Notes under the pieces: model-generated | What the model saw: only the letters and a program-made list of their open reading frames with translations | Database searches by the model: none | Told to the model about the DNA's origin: nothing | In this document: piece by piece, positions 36,167 to 45,225 of the stretch | Numbering within the stretch: position 1 is the stretch's first letter | How the letters are laid out: each line of letters opens with the position of its first letter | From: CAYHGX01 sp964356355 | GTDB taxonomy: Bacteria; Patescibacteriota; Gracilibacteria; UBA1369; LOWO2-01-FULL-3 | Reading direction: 5' to 3' | NCBI GenBank assembly: GCA_964356355.1 | Contig: CAYHGX010000002.1 | Location: 55,313-119,312 of the forward strand | DNA: 64,000 nt | Made by a program: the position numbers and the translations under genes

Positions 36167-36798
36167 AAATTAGCATTGTAACCTCTCTCTATAACGAAGA
36201 AAAAAATATTCCAAAATATTTTAAAGCAATAAATAGCATCGATTATCCTAAGGAAAACTTCGAAGTAATTCTTGTAAACGATGGATCTACAGACAAAACT
36301 CTAGAATTACTCAATAAAGAGAAACAAAATTCTAAATTCAATGTTAGAATTATAAACCTCGAAAAAAATCTTGGAATATCTACAGCAGTAGACACTGGAG
36401 TAAGAGCTGCCACTTATCAGCATGTACTATTACTAATAACTANNNNNNNNNNNNNNNNNNNNNNNNNNNNNNNNNNNNNNNNNNNNNNNNNNNNNNNNNN
36501 NNNNNNNNNNNNNNNNNNNNNNNNNNNNNNNNNNNNNNNNNNCAATATCATGTTCTACTTGATAAATCTTGGAATAATACTTTTTATCATTTGGCTCTAC
36601 CTAATTATTACTCAAAACAAATTACAAGAAGTGACCGCAATCTTAATAACAGCAAACTTGTTCATTTCAATTTTTATTAGTTCAAAACTATCAGAACTAA
36701 CTATCAATTTTGTACTTTTCCCATTTTTCATAACAATCTTTTTCATCGGCATAATTCGAGGCCTAATAATAAAAATACTTCCACGAAAAAATGTCTAA
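36163..36798 (+). CDS. GT2 glycosyltransferase with C-terminal membrane helices (scaffold gap inside)
   Basis: The 5' part to the gap (93 codons) is a GT2 start: VTSLYNEEKNIPKYF, LVNDGSTDKTLELL, NLGISTAVDTG. The 3' part from 36543 is three hydrophobic helices ending IKILPRKNV. The metal motif and acceptor region are in the gap, so the true gap probably exceeds 100 nt. ATGA overlap with the epimerase gene, 8-nt overlap with the next gene. Confidence 0.85.
   Translation: MKISIVTSLYNEEKNIPKYFKAINSIDYPKENFEVILVNDGSTDKTLELLNKEKQNSKFNVRIINLEKNLGISTAVDTGVRAATYQHVLLLITXXXXXXXXXXXXXXXXXXXXXXXXXXXXXXXXXXNIMFYLINLGIILFIIWLYLIITQNKLQEVTAILITANLFISIFISSKLSELTINFVLFPFFITIFFIGIIRGLIIKILPRKNV
36443..36542. 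other. Scaffold gap (100 N) inside GT2 gene
   Basis: Exactly 100 N, a placeholder of unknown true size. The missing DxD and C-terminal part of the GT-A domain suggest several hundred bases are absent. Confidence 0.9.
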
Positions 36799-37732
36799 AA
36801 ATTACAAAAAAATAATAAACACACTACTCTCAATAATATTTATTGGCTGGGCCATTTATTATTTCAACAACAACAAAGAGTACTTACAGCTTCTAATAAA
36901 ATTAAATCCTCTATGCATAACCATAATATGCATGCTGAACCTCATTAGCCTCTATCAAAACGGACTTTTTCTGAAAATCATAACTCAATCCTTCAATATA
37001 AAACTAAAAGAACACTTCGAAATTGCCACTTCTACCTCCTTTTACAATCTCATCCTGCCATTAAGAGGCGGTTCTGCAATTAGAGCTATATATATGAAAA
37101 AAATACATGGCCAAAAATATAGTCACTTCATATCTTCACTAATTGGAAACTACGTCATTATCCTCCTTGTTGGCAGCACGATAGCCTTAATCACATTCAC
37201 AAATCTCTATCTATCAAAAAACATTTTCAATCTCCCTATTTCCCTAATATTTATTAGCATATTCACCTTAACGCTATACCTTTCAATCGGAGCTAAAATC
37301 CCCAAATTTCACAACAGATTCTTAAATAAAATCAACCTAGTATCTGAAGGGTGGCAGCAAATCACAAAACACCCAAAAGTAATTCCCAAGCTAATATTAA
37401 ACACTACAATAAGCTTCCTAATAGAAAGCCTCAAAATAAAACTCATCTTTCTCGCCCTAGGCCACAACCTCAGCCTATTCGAAAGTCTCTATTTCGCCAC
37501 AGTCTCAACTCTTTCCTCATTTATCAACATCACCCCTGGCTCACTTGGAATAAATGAAGCCCTATTCATGATTTCTTCAACAGTTCTCCATATACCGCCA
37601 CAGCTAGGCCTATTAGTAGCAATTATCAATAGAATACTCAACACTGTAATATTGTTAATCCTAGGGCCCATTTGCAATTTTAGGCTTCAGCGTCACTACA
37701 CAAAAAAAAACTCAATAATCTCTAGAAAATAG
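36791..37732 (+). CDS. Flippase-like membrane protein (UPF0104 / LPG synthase TM family)
   Basis: 313 aa, about eight hydrophobic helices. The family signature ITPGSLGINEALFMISS (usually xPGGLGxxE) is near residue 245, and NLILPLRGGSAIRAIYM is the conserved first-half motif. Related AglD/MprF-type domains move or modify lipid-linked substrates. Located among glycosyltransferases, so a lipid-linked sugar flippase or helper is likely. Confidence 0.85.
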   Translation: MSKNYKKIINTLLSIIFIGWAIYYFNNNKEYLQLLIKLNPLCITIICMLNLISLYQNGLFLKIITQSFNIKLKEHFEIATSTSFYNLILPLRGGSAIRAIYMKKIHGQKYSHFISSLIGNYVIILLVGSTIALITFTNLYLSKNIFNLPISLIFISIFTLTLYLSIGAKIPKFHNRFLNKINLVSEGWQQITKHPKVIPKLILNTTISFLIESLKIKLIFLALGHNLSLFESLYFATVSTLSSFINITPGSLGINEALFMISSTVLHIPPQLGLLVAIINRILNTVILLILGPICNFRLQRHYTKKNSIISRK

Positions 37733-37775
37733 AAACTTTATGCTATCATTAATCCACTTTACCTAATTAAAATAT

Positions 37776-39190
37776 ATGTCAAAAAAAACAAAAATAATAC
37801 TTATAACATTATTTCTAGCCATATTCGGGATAAAAGCATATCTAACCACATTCATTTATGTCCCAATCATCCTACCGGATGAAGGCTGCATCCTCTCAAC
37901 TTCTAAGTATCTCGCCGAACATGGAAAACTGGTAAACTGTTCAGATACAACAAACCTTCCAAACGGCAATCCGCCACCACTAATTCCAATAATATTTTCA
38001 GTATTTTATCTCCTTCTGGCACCGCTAAAAGCATACAAGGCAATTTTAATATTTCACTCCCTCATTGTCTCTGCACTTATCTTCCCATTATACAGCCTTT
38101 TCAAAAAGTTCATCAAAGATAACCGCTATATATACCCAACAATTAGCTTCCTCCTCTTTATTCCACAAATTTTTGCATACGAAAAAACAGTAATGAGTGA
38201 AACTCTCTTTTTCGTCACAAATATTTGGATCATACATTTTTACCTAAAACATTTTGAAACTCAAAAAATTAAATTCAAAATAATAACTTATTTCCTGGCA
38301 GTCATAGCCATCTTCCTGCGCCCATTCGGATTCATCTCTCTCGCTGCAATCGTCTTCAACGAATTTATGCAATCCAAAAACAAAATAAAAGGCAGCATAA
38401 TATTAATTTNNNNNNNNNNNNNNNNNNNNNNNNNNNNNNNNNNNNNNNNNNNNNNNNNNNNNNNNNNNNNNNNNNNNNNNNNNNNNNNNNNNNNNNNNNN
38501 NNNNNNNNNGGAATCGGCATAAGTACTAGATATATTAATATTTCAATAATTCTAATCTATACATTTGGCACAATCGGAATACTGGAACACATCACCCAAA
38601 ACAAAAAAAACAACAGAAACTTATTAATTTTAGGCATTATTTTTGCAAGCTCACTACTTACTCTAAACTACGGAAGAGACAACCTTCAGCTAATATACGA
38701 ATATCTCCACCTAAACCTATGGGAAATCCCATTCTTTCAAAATTATTTCATTCCAATAACAGGCATCCTTCTTTTCGGTTTATATATAAACAAAAACCGG
38801 GCAATTCTTATAGCAATAATCCTTGTAAACACTTTTCATACAGTGACAGGATTCACTGTCACCGCTATGACTTCGAAAAATCTACTTCAATATAACGGAC
38901 TGTATCAAGACCTCAAAAATGAACAGTACAAAATCTTATATTTAGTGAAATTTGGTGAATTAGAACCCAGTACATTTTGGGCACTAAAAAATCTAACAAA
39001 TAATGATGTAACCCTTTCACTGTTCGACTTTCAAAATGGCGAAATCCAATTACTACAAATCATGGAAGAAAATAAAGATAAAGCCATTGATACAAGCAAA
39101 TTCGACTACGCAATCACAGACAAAACTGTAAACCTAAACATGAAGAAAGCCATTGTAAGCATTGAAGGTATTCTGTACCAACTCAAATAG
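37776..39190 (+). CDS. GT-C (GT39/ArnT-like) membrane glycosyltransferase (scaffold gap inside)
   Basis: Before the gap (211 codons): an N-terminal helix, then VPIILPDEGCILSTSKYLAEHGKL, the first-loop Asp-Glu motif of GT39/ArnT enzymes, and GNPPPLIPIIFSVFYLLL, matching the PPL segment. After the gap the frame ending at 39190 is open right from the gap edge (38510): more hydrophobic helices, then a soluble C-terminal domain. The two parts differ in frame as written, so the 100-N gap is a placeholder. Probably transfers sugars from polyprenyl phosphate outside the membrane. Confidence 0.75.
38410..38509. other. Scaffold gap (100 N) inside the GT-C gene
   Basis: Exactly 100 N; flanking frames do not match with this length, so the real gap differs in size. 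Confidence 0.9.
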
Positions 39191-39192
39191 GA

Positions 39193-39933
39193 TTATTTCT
39201 TCCTATAAGCACGATAGAGGAAACCAATAGCCAAAATGCCAAATATAACTGCTACGGCTAGCCTAACCTCAGTAAGAACGTAATTCATAGCCAATTTTTT
39301 GGGATCATCAAGCACCCTTACAAGTTCATGTTTTTCAGGGTCATCAACAACATTAACCTTAAATTTTATCTTATAAGCGACAACCAAATTATACTTTGCC
39401 CCTTCACGTACAACCTGCTTTGACTCTTTATCTATCAACATTAAACCAGTGTAGTAAATTCCATTCACGACATTCTTCGGTACATTCAATTGAAAATCAA
39501 CAATCCTCACTTCATGCGCTCTCAAATAAACAGTATCGCCTTCTACATCAATAAATTTTGCCATCTTCGAATCGAAAAGCTTATATGACTTACACTCGGC
39601 ATCATCTTTTCCACATTCCAATGGTTCAAAAGACAACTTCACTTCAGCAGGCTTATCTTTAGAGTTCGCCAAAAAAAACTGTCCGTTCACCACACTTCCG
39701 GGCCCTATGTAAGACACAACCTCTTCACTTTTCTTACCCCCATCCGTAAAAACTGGACCAAGAACAACAGTACCAACCTTATTAACAACAGTTTGCTTCA
39801 CCATCGCCACAGAATATCTAATTACTCCATCGTTATAATCACGTTGCAGTTTAACAAAAACAAAAAAACACACCAAAGCCAAAGCCAACAAATACCCCAA
39901 CCATTTAGAAATTTTTCTTAATGCCTTTTTCAT
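39193..39933 (-). CDS. Bitopic membrane protein with Ig-like extracellular domain
   Basis: 246 aa. N-terminal basic residues and helix (about 12-28), a C-terminal helix (about 220-241) and basic tail RAYRKK; between them a beta-rich domain with GPGSVVNGQFFLANSKDKPAEVKLSFE and FQLNVPKNVVNGIYYTGLMLI. That last segment resembles the PxxxxxGxYxxxxxI pattern of DUF916/DUF3324 WxL-interacting proteins. Same-strand neighbour of another such protein, 10 nt apart. Confidence 0.65.
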   Translation of the reverse strand: MKKALRKISKWLGYLLALALVCFFVFVKLQRDYNDGVIRYSVAMVKQTVVNKVGTVVLGPVFTDGGKKSEEVVSYIGPGSVVNGQFFLANSKDKPAEVKLSFEPLECGKDDAECKSYKLFDSKMAKFIDVEGDTVYLRAHEVRIVDFQLNVPKNVVNGIYYTGLMLIDKESKQVVREGAKYNLVVAYKIKFKVNVVDDPEKHELVRVLDDPKKLAMNYVLTEVRLAVAVIFGILAIGFLYRAYRKK

Positions 39934-39943
39934 ATTTGATATT

Positions 39944-40975
39944 TTATTTATTTAGTTGTTTACGTCTTATATACATCCAAAGCATATATATAAAAATCAA
40001 AACTAATACCACCCCAACAATTATATATATAGTCATATAAGGCAAAACCCAAACGGAAAAATCAGCAGTACTTGCAAGCTGAAAATCGTCTTTATTCGCT
40101 ATTTTACTTTGATCCCTATATACCTTTAAATAATCATACTCAGACAAAAAATATAATTCAGTAGTCACATCATATTTTCCATATGGTAACTCTCTCAATT
40201 TTTCCAAGAAAAACTCACCAGAATAAGTTTCTTCTCGATGAAGTGAAATAAGAAATTTTTGATAATCATTAAACAATTCAGTTCCATCCTTGTCTGTAAC
40301 TTTAACAAATATTATAGGCCTAACTGAAATACTACTGTTATTTGTGGTTGAAAAATTAACATAATAACCTACTCCCTTTTTATTAATCCAACTAATTTGA
40401 TCCAGCACCACATCAAGAAATATATCTCCAACAACATTGGCCGTAATTATACCAGCCTGAGCCACTGCAATTGAGACCTTAGTCGTACCCTCCTTTTGCT
40501 CTGTCTTTGATTCCAATCCATTTGCAGAATAATCGGACAAAATGACGGCTAACCTACTAATATAGTCACCAGGTGAAGCATCTTTAGGCACATCTATAAC
40601 ATAAGGAATTTCCAACTTTTGGTTAGGCTTATCCATTAAAATGCCTCTTGAAGCCTTAATCTTAATCCACGAAGCTAATCCAGTTGGAGGCAGATCTTCA
40701 TCAATCGGTCCATCACCCAACTTAACTTGATACGTGGCCTTCACATCATCAAAATTTGTAATCACCAATGTCCCCTTGTATTGCTTTCCAGGAATCAAAT
40801 CCTTCAAATACACTCCAGCCCTACCCGCCTGCAAATCATTCTCCATATTTAACGAAAAAGAGAAAAATGGAGACCTCTTTTCCTCAAAGGGTCCAGCAAA
40901 ACATAAAAAAACATTACTTAAACTAATGACAAAAAGCATAAAAACAGAACCCCAAAATCTAAATTTATTTTTCAT
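39944..40975 (-). CDS. WxL-interacting (DUF916-like) membrane-anchored surface protein
   Basis: 343 aa: signal peptide (to about residue 27), beta-rich ectodomains and one C-terminal helix (about 313-333) with basic tail. FSFSLNMENDLQAGRAGVYLKDLIPGKQYKG (in parts) and VPKDASPGDYISRLAVILSD match the two-domain layout of WxLIP proteins: an N-terminal Ig-like domain with the P-x-D-x-SPGxY motif, and a second domain (RPIIFVKVTDKDGTELF...). It would hold a partner at the cell surface. Confidence 0.65.
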   Translation of the reverse strand: MKNKFRFWGSVFMLFVISLSNVFLCFAGPFEEKRSPFFSFSLNMENDLQAGRAGVYLKDLIPGKQYKGTLVITNFDDVKATYQVKLGDGPIDEDLPPTGLASWIKIKASRGILMDKPNQKLEIPYVIDVPKDASPGDYISRLAVILSDYSANGLESKTEQKEGTTKVSIAVAQAGIITANVVGDIFLDVVLDQISWINKKGVGYYVNFSTTNNSSISVRPIIFVKVTDKDGTELFNDYQKFLISLHREETYSGEFFLEKLRELPYGKYDVTTELYFLSEYDYLKVYRDQSKIANKDDFQLASTADFSVWVLPYMTIYIIVGVVLVLIFIYMLWMYIRRKQLNK

Positions 40976-41021
40976 AATTATTTTTATTTCCCAAACAGTA
41001 TATCAAAAATAATCACAAAAA

Positions 41022-41046
41022 AAAGAGCGATTATTCATCGCTCTTT
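41022..41046 (-). terminator. Terminator after the secreted surface protein gene
   Basis: Inverted repeat AAAGAGCGAT / ATCGCTCTTT (10-bp stem, 5-nt loop) with A/T runs on both sides, active for the minus-strand gene ending at 41069. Confidence 0.8.
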
Positions 41047-41068
41047 TAATTTAGCCAAAGGCTAGAAA

Positions 41069-41755
41069 CTAAGCATTATAAGTCATAACCAAAGTAGTAC
41101 TATAAGTACCAGGCTTTGTGTATTGTGGCCATGTAATCTTCAACTGACCAACTCTAAAGTTGTACTGAAACTGTTCACTAGCATTAGAAGTAACCAAAGT
41201 CTGATCACTAGTTGTAAGGTCTAGGTATGTAACAGTAGCACCTGTAGCATAAGCTGTTGAAGCCAAACTAACGTTTCCATTAACTGAAGCACCAGCAGCA
41301 CCAGCTACCTTAGCAGCAATATGTGTTCCTTTCAACTGTGTAGCAGCATCTACACATCCATTAGTACCACCAGTACCACCTTCAAGACTCAACTCCATTG
41401 CTGAAGTAGGAACTGTAGAACCACCTGTTCCAACATTAAAGTTAGTATCAGATGTCTTTACAGTAACAGTATGACCAGTTGTTTCATCTGTATCAGTTAC
41501 AGTGAAATCGTTAGCTGAAGCAGTAACACTACTAGTGTCAGCAAAACAAACTACCTTGGCACCAGCCAATGTATCAGCTGTAGTTGCACTAGCAACTGTG
41601 AAAGAACCACCACCCTCAAAACTAATACCATCACCAAGTGATGAGATTACACCAGACGTACCACTGTTCGCTACTGTATCAGCGAAAGCTGACGGCATAA
41701 CGAGCATAGCCATTGTAGCGCAAGATAGAGCCACGGCTAGAAATTTCTTTTTCAT
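41069..41755 (-). CDS. Secreted Ala/Thr/Gly-rich surface protein, WxL-like
   Basis: 228 aa. Signal peptide with MKKKFLAVALS start and probable cleavage after AFA. The mature part is rich in Ala, Thr, Ser, Gly and Val with almost no Lys or Arg. It ends in LKITWPQYTKPGTYSTTLVMTY, resembling the end of WxL/spore-coat-like beta domains (W-P, then PGTYS). Flanked by its own strong promoter and terminator, so it is probably abundantly expressed, possibly a major surface or pilin-like subunit. Two cysteines (in VVCFAD and NGCVDA) may form a disulfide. Confidence 0.75.
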   Translation of the reverse strand: MKKKFLAVALSCATMAMLVMPSAFADTVANSGTSGVISSLGDGISFEGGGSFTVASATTADTLAGAKVVCFADTSSVTASANDFTVTDTDETTGHTVTVKTSDTNFNVGTGGSTVPTSAMELSLEGGTGGTNGCVDAATQLKGTHIAAKVAGAAGASVNGNVSLASTAYATGATVTYLDLTTSDQTLVTSNASEQFQYNFRVGQLKITWPQYTKPGTYSTTLVMTYNA

Positions 41756-41822
41756 TTTTGTTTGAGTTATGAAATAAAAATGAATTGTTTATAAGTTAAT
41801 TCATTAGAAATTAACCGTCAAC

Positions 41823-41851
41823 ATTGTATCATTTTTATAGCCTTGCGTCAA
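41823..41851 (-). promoter_or_regulatory. Strong promoter of the surface protein gene
   Basis: Read on the minus strand: TTGACG (41851-41846), 17-nt spacer, TACAAT (41828-41823). Near consensus; about 68 nt leader to the ATG at 41755. Confidence 0.75.
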
Positions 41852-41907
41852 TACACATAAGCTCGTAAAATCAACATATAAGCACCCATACATAAAGAAT
41901 ACCGCTA

Positions 41908-42582
41908 ATGCTGCACAAAAAAATAGATCTACTGATTTCAAAAATATCCTCCATTTTATTCCTATTGCTAGCCATTAGCCTTCCCGCCAACGCCTCCGAT
42001 ATCCAAATAGAAGGCTATATCACAGGAGGAGTAAGCATCAGTTTAAATGGAGACTACCAAAACGGCATAATCTTTGATCAAATATTTTATCCACCAGTAG
42101 AGATCTCCACCCAATGGCTTGCAAATAAAAACGTAGACTATATAGACTTCGTCGACGACACCACTACCCAAGGTTTTTACCTCACCATGTCCATCACAGA
42201 CTTCCATTATACCGGCAACTCTCAAACCCAGGGCCCACTCTCCATCGATCATATGTCCATTATAGGCAAACTAAACGGCGCAACCCCAGCCGCCGCCACC
42301 AAAGGCTACGATGATCCCGATTACAACCTCAGTATCCTACCAAATAGCTGCCAAGATGCCACCGCCGACAAATTCACCTTCCACGATGATCTCATGAGCA
42401 GCAACACAAATTACACCCTCATCCCCTCCAATACATCGCAAACCATTCTAACTTCCACTTCACCCTGCCTCGCCATCGGCCATCTCCGTCTCGACAAAAT
42501 GAAGCTAACCTATCCAGCAGAAACAGCAGTAGGGCTCTACAGCGCTACCATTGTCTATACTATAATAGATGGTTCCCCATAA
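41908..42582 (+). CDS. Second secreted WxL-like surface protein
   Basis: 224 aa. Signal peptide cleaved near PANASDIQ. The beta-rich mature part ends KMKLTYPAETAVGLYSATIVYTI, collinear with the ending of the 41.1-kb protein (LK-[IL]-T-[WY]-P ... G-x-YS-x-T-x-V-x-T), so the two are likely distant paralogues. Two cysteines (NSCQDA, SPCLAI). Divergently transcribed from that gene; converges with the large surface protein gene (2-nt gap). Confidence 0.7.
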   Translation: MLHKKIDLLISKISSILFLLLAISLPANASDIQIEGYITGGVSISLNGDYQNGIIFDQIFYPPVEISTQWLANKNVDYIDFVDDTTTQGFYLTMSITDFHYTGNSQTQGPLSIDHMSIIGKLNGATPAAATKGYDDPDYNLSILPNSCQDATADKFTFHDDLMSSNTNYTLIPSNTSQTILTSTSPCLAIGHLRLDKMKLTYPAETAVGLYSATIVYTIIDGSP

Positions 42583-42584
42583 AA

Positions 42585-44423
42585 TCACTTAGAGATAGCC
42601 ACTCCCCCATCCGGACAAAACACCTCAAAAGAGAAATCACTCCTATACCCCCCCTTCGCCAATCCCGGAGGCACACTCAGCTTCAAATACAACGCATAGG
42701 CGTTATTCACCATCTCTAAATCATAAAAATAAACAAAACCCAGAAAAGACTTTGACTTCTGAGCTTCAAAATCAGTGATGACCTGAGCATCAATTGGCAC
42801 TCCCCCACTCGACTTTGAAACCAAAGTAAACCCCTTGGCGGGAATTTTTTCACTCCCTCCATCCCGAACCAAATCATTACCAAACACCAAAATAGCACAT
42901 TCGCTATTAAGAGAAGCTGCATTACCAATATCAATAGCCAGCGTTGAATCTCCAGGAGAATACTGATTAAAATCACCAAAAGACATCTTGCTAGCAGCAA
43001 AAGTAATATCATCACCTATATAGGCCTCATATTGTGTTTTGGCATCCGAAGCCACCTCTATATAGTTATCGTCCTCAGTCTGTAGTGAGAAGTAACCACT
43101 TAAATCCGCAGCGGCACTCGGATCAGTAATATGCTTTAAATTCAAGATCCCATCTAATTTAAGTAAACTTGCATCAGGGGCATCCTTAGATTCATAAAGC
43201 AAAATGGCCTCTTTCCGATAGGCAAAAACCTTCTTAGGCACAATTTTAACGCCGTCCAAACTCTCTATCGCAAAATTATCTGGCTGCAGAGAGTCGTAAT
43301 CCAAATCATGTGAAAAAACGAGATACACATAATATAAGCCCTTTCCTTCCACAAACTCATCATGTTGATCAAGCAAAACAAATTCATCTCCTGCAGCGGC
43401 CGCCTGTGCCGCATAAATATCGTCAATTTTAAGCCTCAAAAAGAAAACATTATTACTCAAAAATCTATAATCATCATCCTCAGCATGATCATCAAAATAA
43501 TAGTCCAAAATCATTTCCTTAAGCTTATTTTGTCTCTCGCCCTTCAATTCTCTCATTTGCACCTCAGTATTCATCGCTACCAATGAAAACTCTCTATCTA
43601 CTATTTTTTCCTCAACCACATCAGGAATAACTTCCAAAATTGGCACATTTTGCTTCACGACATCAAGATATTTTTGACAATCTTCCGGTGACGCAGCAGT
43701 TGACATAGTTTGAACGTCAACCTCAGTCATATCAGCAGAAACGCCAGGATCAGGTGCAGATTCCACAGGTGCAGACTCAACGGGCGCGGCTTCAACGGGC
43801 GCGGCTTCAACAGGTGCAGATTCAACAGGCGCGGCTTCAACAGGTGCAGTCTCCTCAAAAGAAGACCCTTCTGGCAAAGACTCCGACGGAGCCTGATCAC
43901 CCGCCTCCACTGGAACAACCTGTCCAGAATCCCCATTCCCTCCATTACCAACAGAACTAGTGGCCGAATCAACACTTTGCCCACCACCACCAGATCCAGA
44001 AGACTCAGGGGCAACCCCAGCAACACCTGCAATCATCAACTTACAATTCTCCGGGATCTGAGGATTTTCCACCACCACTGGATCGATAGGCTTAATTCCA
44101 ACATCAACTCCACCACCGCCCCCTCCCTCCCCACTCTGCCCACCACTATCAACCGCCTCAACCGGCAACAAATTTTCATTACTTAGAGTCACGTCCGCAG
44201 CATCCCCATACACCGGATCACCAACAACAGGACTCTCTGCTGGCGTAATTTGCATATCAGTAACAACGTTCATTTGCTGCTCCGCAGGCGCTCCATCACC
44301 AACAGCCTCAAGGCTATCAGCCAAAAACGCCCCATATGTATGGAAAAAATAAGTTGAACTAAAAGTAAGCGCAAAAACTAAAAAACTCGCTACAGAAAGC
44401 CTATATTTCGAATATTTCGCCAT
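42585..44423 (-). CDS. Large anchored surface protein with Gly-rich and APVE-repeat linkers
   Basis: 612 aa. N-terminal hydrophobic helix (about 10-28), then ~230 residues of low complexity: a Gly run, SG-rich tracts and seven APVE[AS] pentapeptides. The C-terminal ~350 residues are beta-rich and include LVFSHDLDYDSLQPDNFAIE, which matches the SbsA-type bacterial Ig-like pattern (xFSxxLDxxSLxxxNFxI). The end, SVPPGLAKGGYRSDFSFEVF, again shows the P-x-G-x-Y motif of its neighbours. Likely a cell-surface stalk protein of the same system. Confidence 0.7.
   Translation of the reverse strand: MAKYSKYRLSVASFLVFALTFSSTYFFHTYGAFLADSLEAVGDGAPAEQQMNVVTDMQITPAESPVVGDPVYGDAADVTLSNENLLPVEAVDSGGQSGEGGGGGGVDVGIKPIDPVVVENPQIPENCKLMIAGVAGVAPESSGSGGGGQSVDSATSSVGNGGNGDSGQVVPVEAGDQAPSESLPEGSSFEETAPVEAAPVESAPVEAAPVEAAPVESAPVESAPDPGVSADMTEVDVQTMSTAASPEDCQKYLDVVKQNVPILEVIPDVVEEKIVDREFSLVAMNTEVQMRELKGERQNKLKEMILDYYFDDHAEDDDYRFLSNNVFFLRLKIDDIYAAQAAAAGDEFVLLDQHDEFVEGKGLYYVYLVFSHDLDYDSLQPDNFAIESLDGVKIVPKKVFAYRKEAILLYESKDAPDASLLKLDGILNLKHITDPSAAADLSGYFSLQTEDDNYIEVASDAKTQYEAYIGDDITFAASKMSFGDFNQYSPGDSTLAIDIGNAASLNSECAILVFGNDLVRDGGSEKIPAKGFTLVSKSSGGVPIDAQVITDFEAQKSKSFLGFVYFYDLEMVNNAYALYLKLSVPPGLAKGGYRSDFSFEVFCPDGGVAISK
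43747..43851. repeat. 15-bp minisatellite encoding APVE[AS] repeats
   Basis: Seven consecutive 15-bp units, mostly tcaacaggtgcagat or tcaacgggcgcggct; two adjacent units (43777-43806) are identical. Codes for a Pro/Glu/Ala linker in the large surface protein and could vary in copy number. Confidence 0.9.
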
Positions 44424-44426
44424 GAT

Positions 44427-45149
44427 TTATTTCAAAGTCTGTAAAAAGTAACCAACTAAATAAGCAATAAAAGCCGCGAATCCTCCAATAAAAACTGTCT
44501 GAATCCCAGAAATAAACCAGTTTTTCATCGTAAACCTCGATTTCACAGCCCCAACAACAAACAAAGCCACCAATGTAAATATAGTGGTCAATAAAAACAA
44601 CTGACTCTGATCATCACTGAAAATTGATTTGAAGGTATAAGCAAGCAATGGAACAAATCCAACTAGAACAAAAGAAATAAACGTTGCCAATGCCCCCTTA
44701 AAAGGCTCTATACCCTCATAAGACAAATTGAATTCATTTTTCATCATTATATCCACCCAAACATCAGGATTAGAAATAACAATCTCAGTTGCCCTCTCCA
44801 ACTCCTTCCCCTTAAACCCATAAGACTCAAAAATATCCCTAATCTCTCCCTTTTCATGCTCATACTTCTCTTTTATATGCTGATATTCAAGCGCTCTTAT
44901 TTTCTCATACTGCTCACGATTAGCCCGATCACTCAAAAACTTCCCAGTCGCCATGGAAAATCCATCAGCAAAAAGATTCGCAAACCCCAGAATCAAGATC
45001 ACACTCAAAGACAACTTCGCACCTTCAACCCCGGCAACAACAGCAAAAGTGGTCACAACACCATCAATACTTCCATAAACAAAATCAGGCATCCAATTAT
45101 ATGTAACTGTCATACCATGCGTCTTCTTCACCTCGTCATTATCAAACAT
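44427..45149 (-). CDS. VIT1/CCC1-family iron/manganese transporter
   Basis: 240 aa with five hydrophobic helices. FVYGSIDGVVTTFAVVAGVEGA is the family helix 1 signature, and GFANLFADGFSMATGKFLSDRA carries the helix 2 Met/Asp metal site. Between helices 2 and 3 is the charged metal-binding domain (EYQHIKEKYEHEKGEIRDIFE) typical of VIT. Likely exports or sequesters Fe2+/Mn2+; divergent from mntH, so the pair could balance metal uptake. Confidence 0.9.
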   Translation of the reverse strand: MFDNDEVKKTHGMTVTYNWMPDFVYGSIDGVVTTFAVVAGVEGAKLSLSVILILGFANLFADGFSMATGKFLSDRANREQYEKIRALEYQHIKEKYEHEKGEIRDIFESYGFKGKELERATEIVISNPDVWVDIMMKNEFNLSYEGIEPFKGALATFISFVLVGFVPLLAYTFKSIFSDDQSQLFLLTTIFTLVALFVVGAVKSRFTMKNWFISGIQTVFIGGFAAFIAYLVGYFLQTLK

Positions 45150-45153
45150 AGGA

Positions 45154-45170
45154 ATGGATTATAAATCCAT
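45154..45170. promoter_or_regulatory. Palindromic candidate operator between VIT and mntH genes
   Basis: ATGGATT-ATA-AATCCAT, a perfect 7-3-7 inverted repeat starting 5 nt before the VIT start codon. On the minus strand a TATAAT lies at 45179-45174, which places the predicted transcription start inside the palindrome. A metal-sensing repressor (Fur/DtxR/MntR type) is the obvious guess, but the sequence is not a known box. Confidence 0.5.
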
Positions 45171-45225
45171 TAAATTATAACACCACATATTGACATCTGA
45201 AAGAACCTAATAGAAGGTATAGTCT

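Noticed and set aside
38843..39190. Independent 115-aa gene
   Set aside because: The frame is open back to the gap edge at 38510 with membrane helices, so it is the 3' part of the GT-C gene.
43710..44186. 158-aa plus-strand ORF inside the large surface protein gene
   Set aside because: Arg/Asn repeat composition comes from the antisense of the minisatellite and Gly-rich coding.
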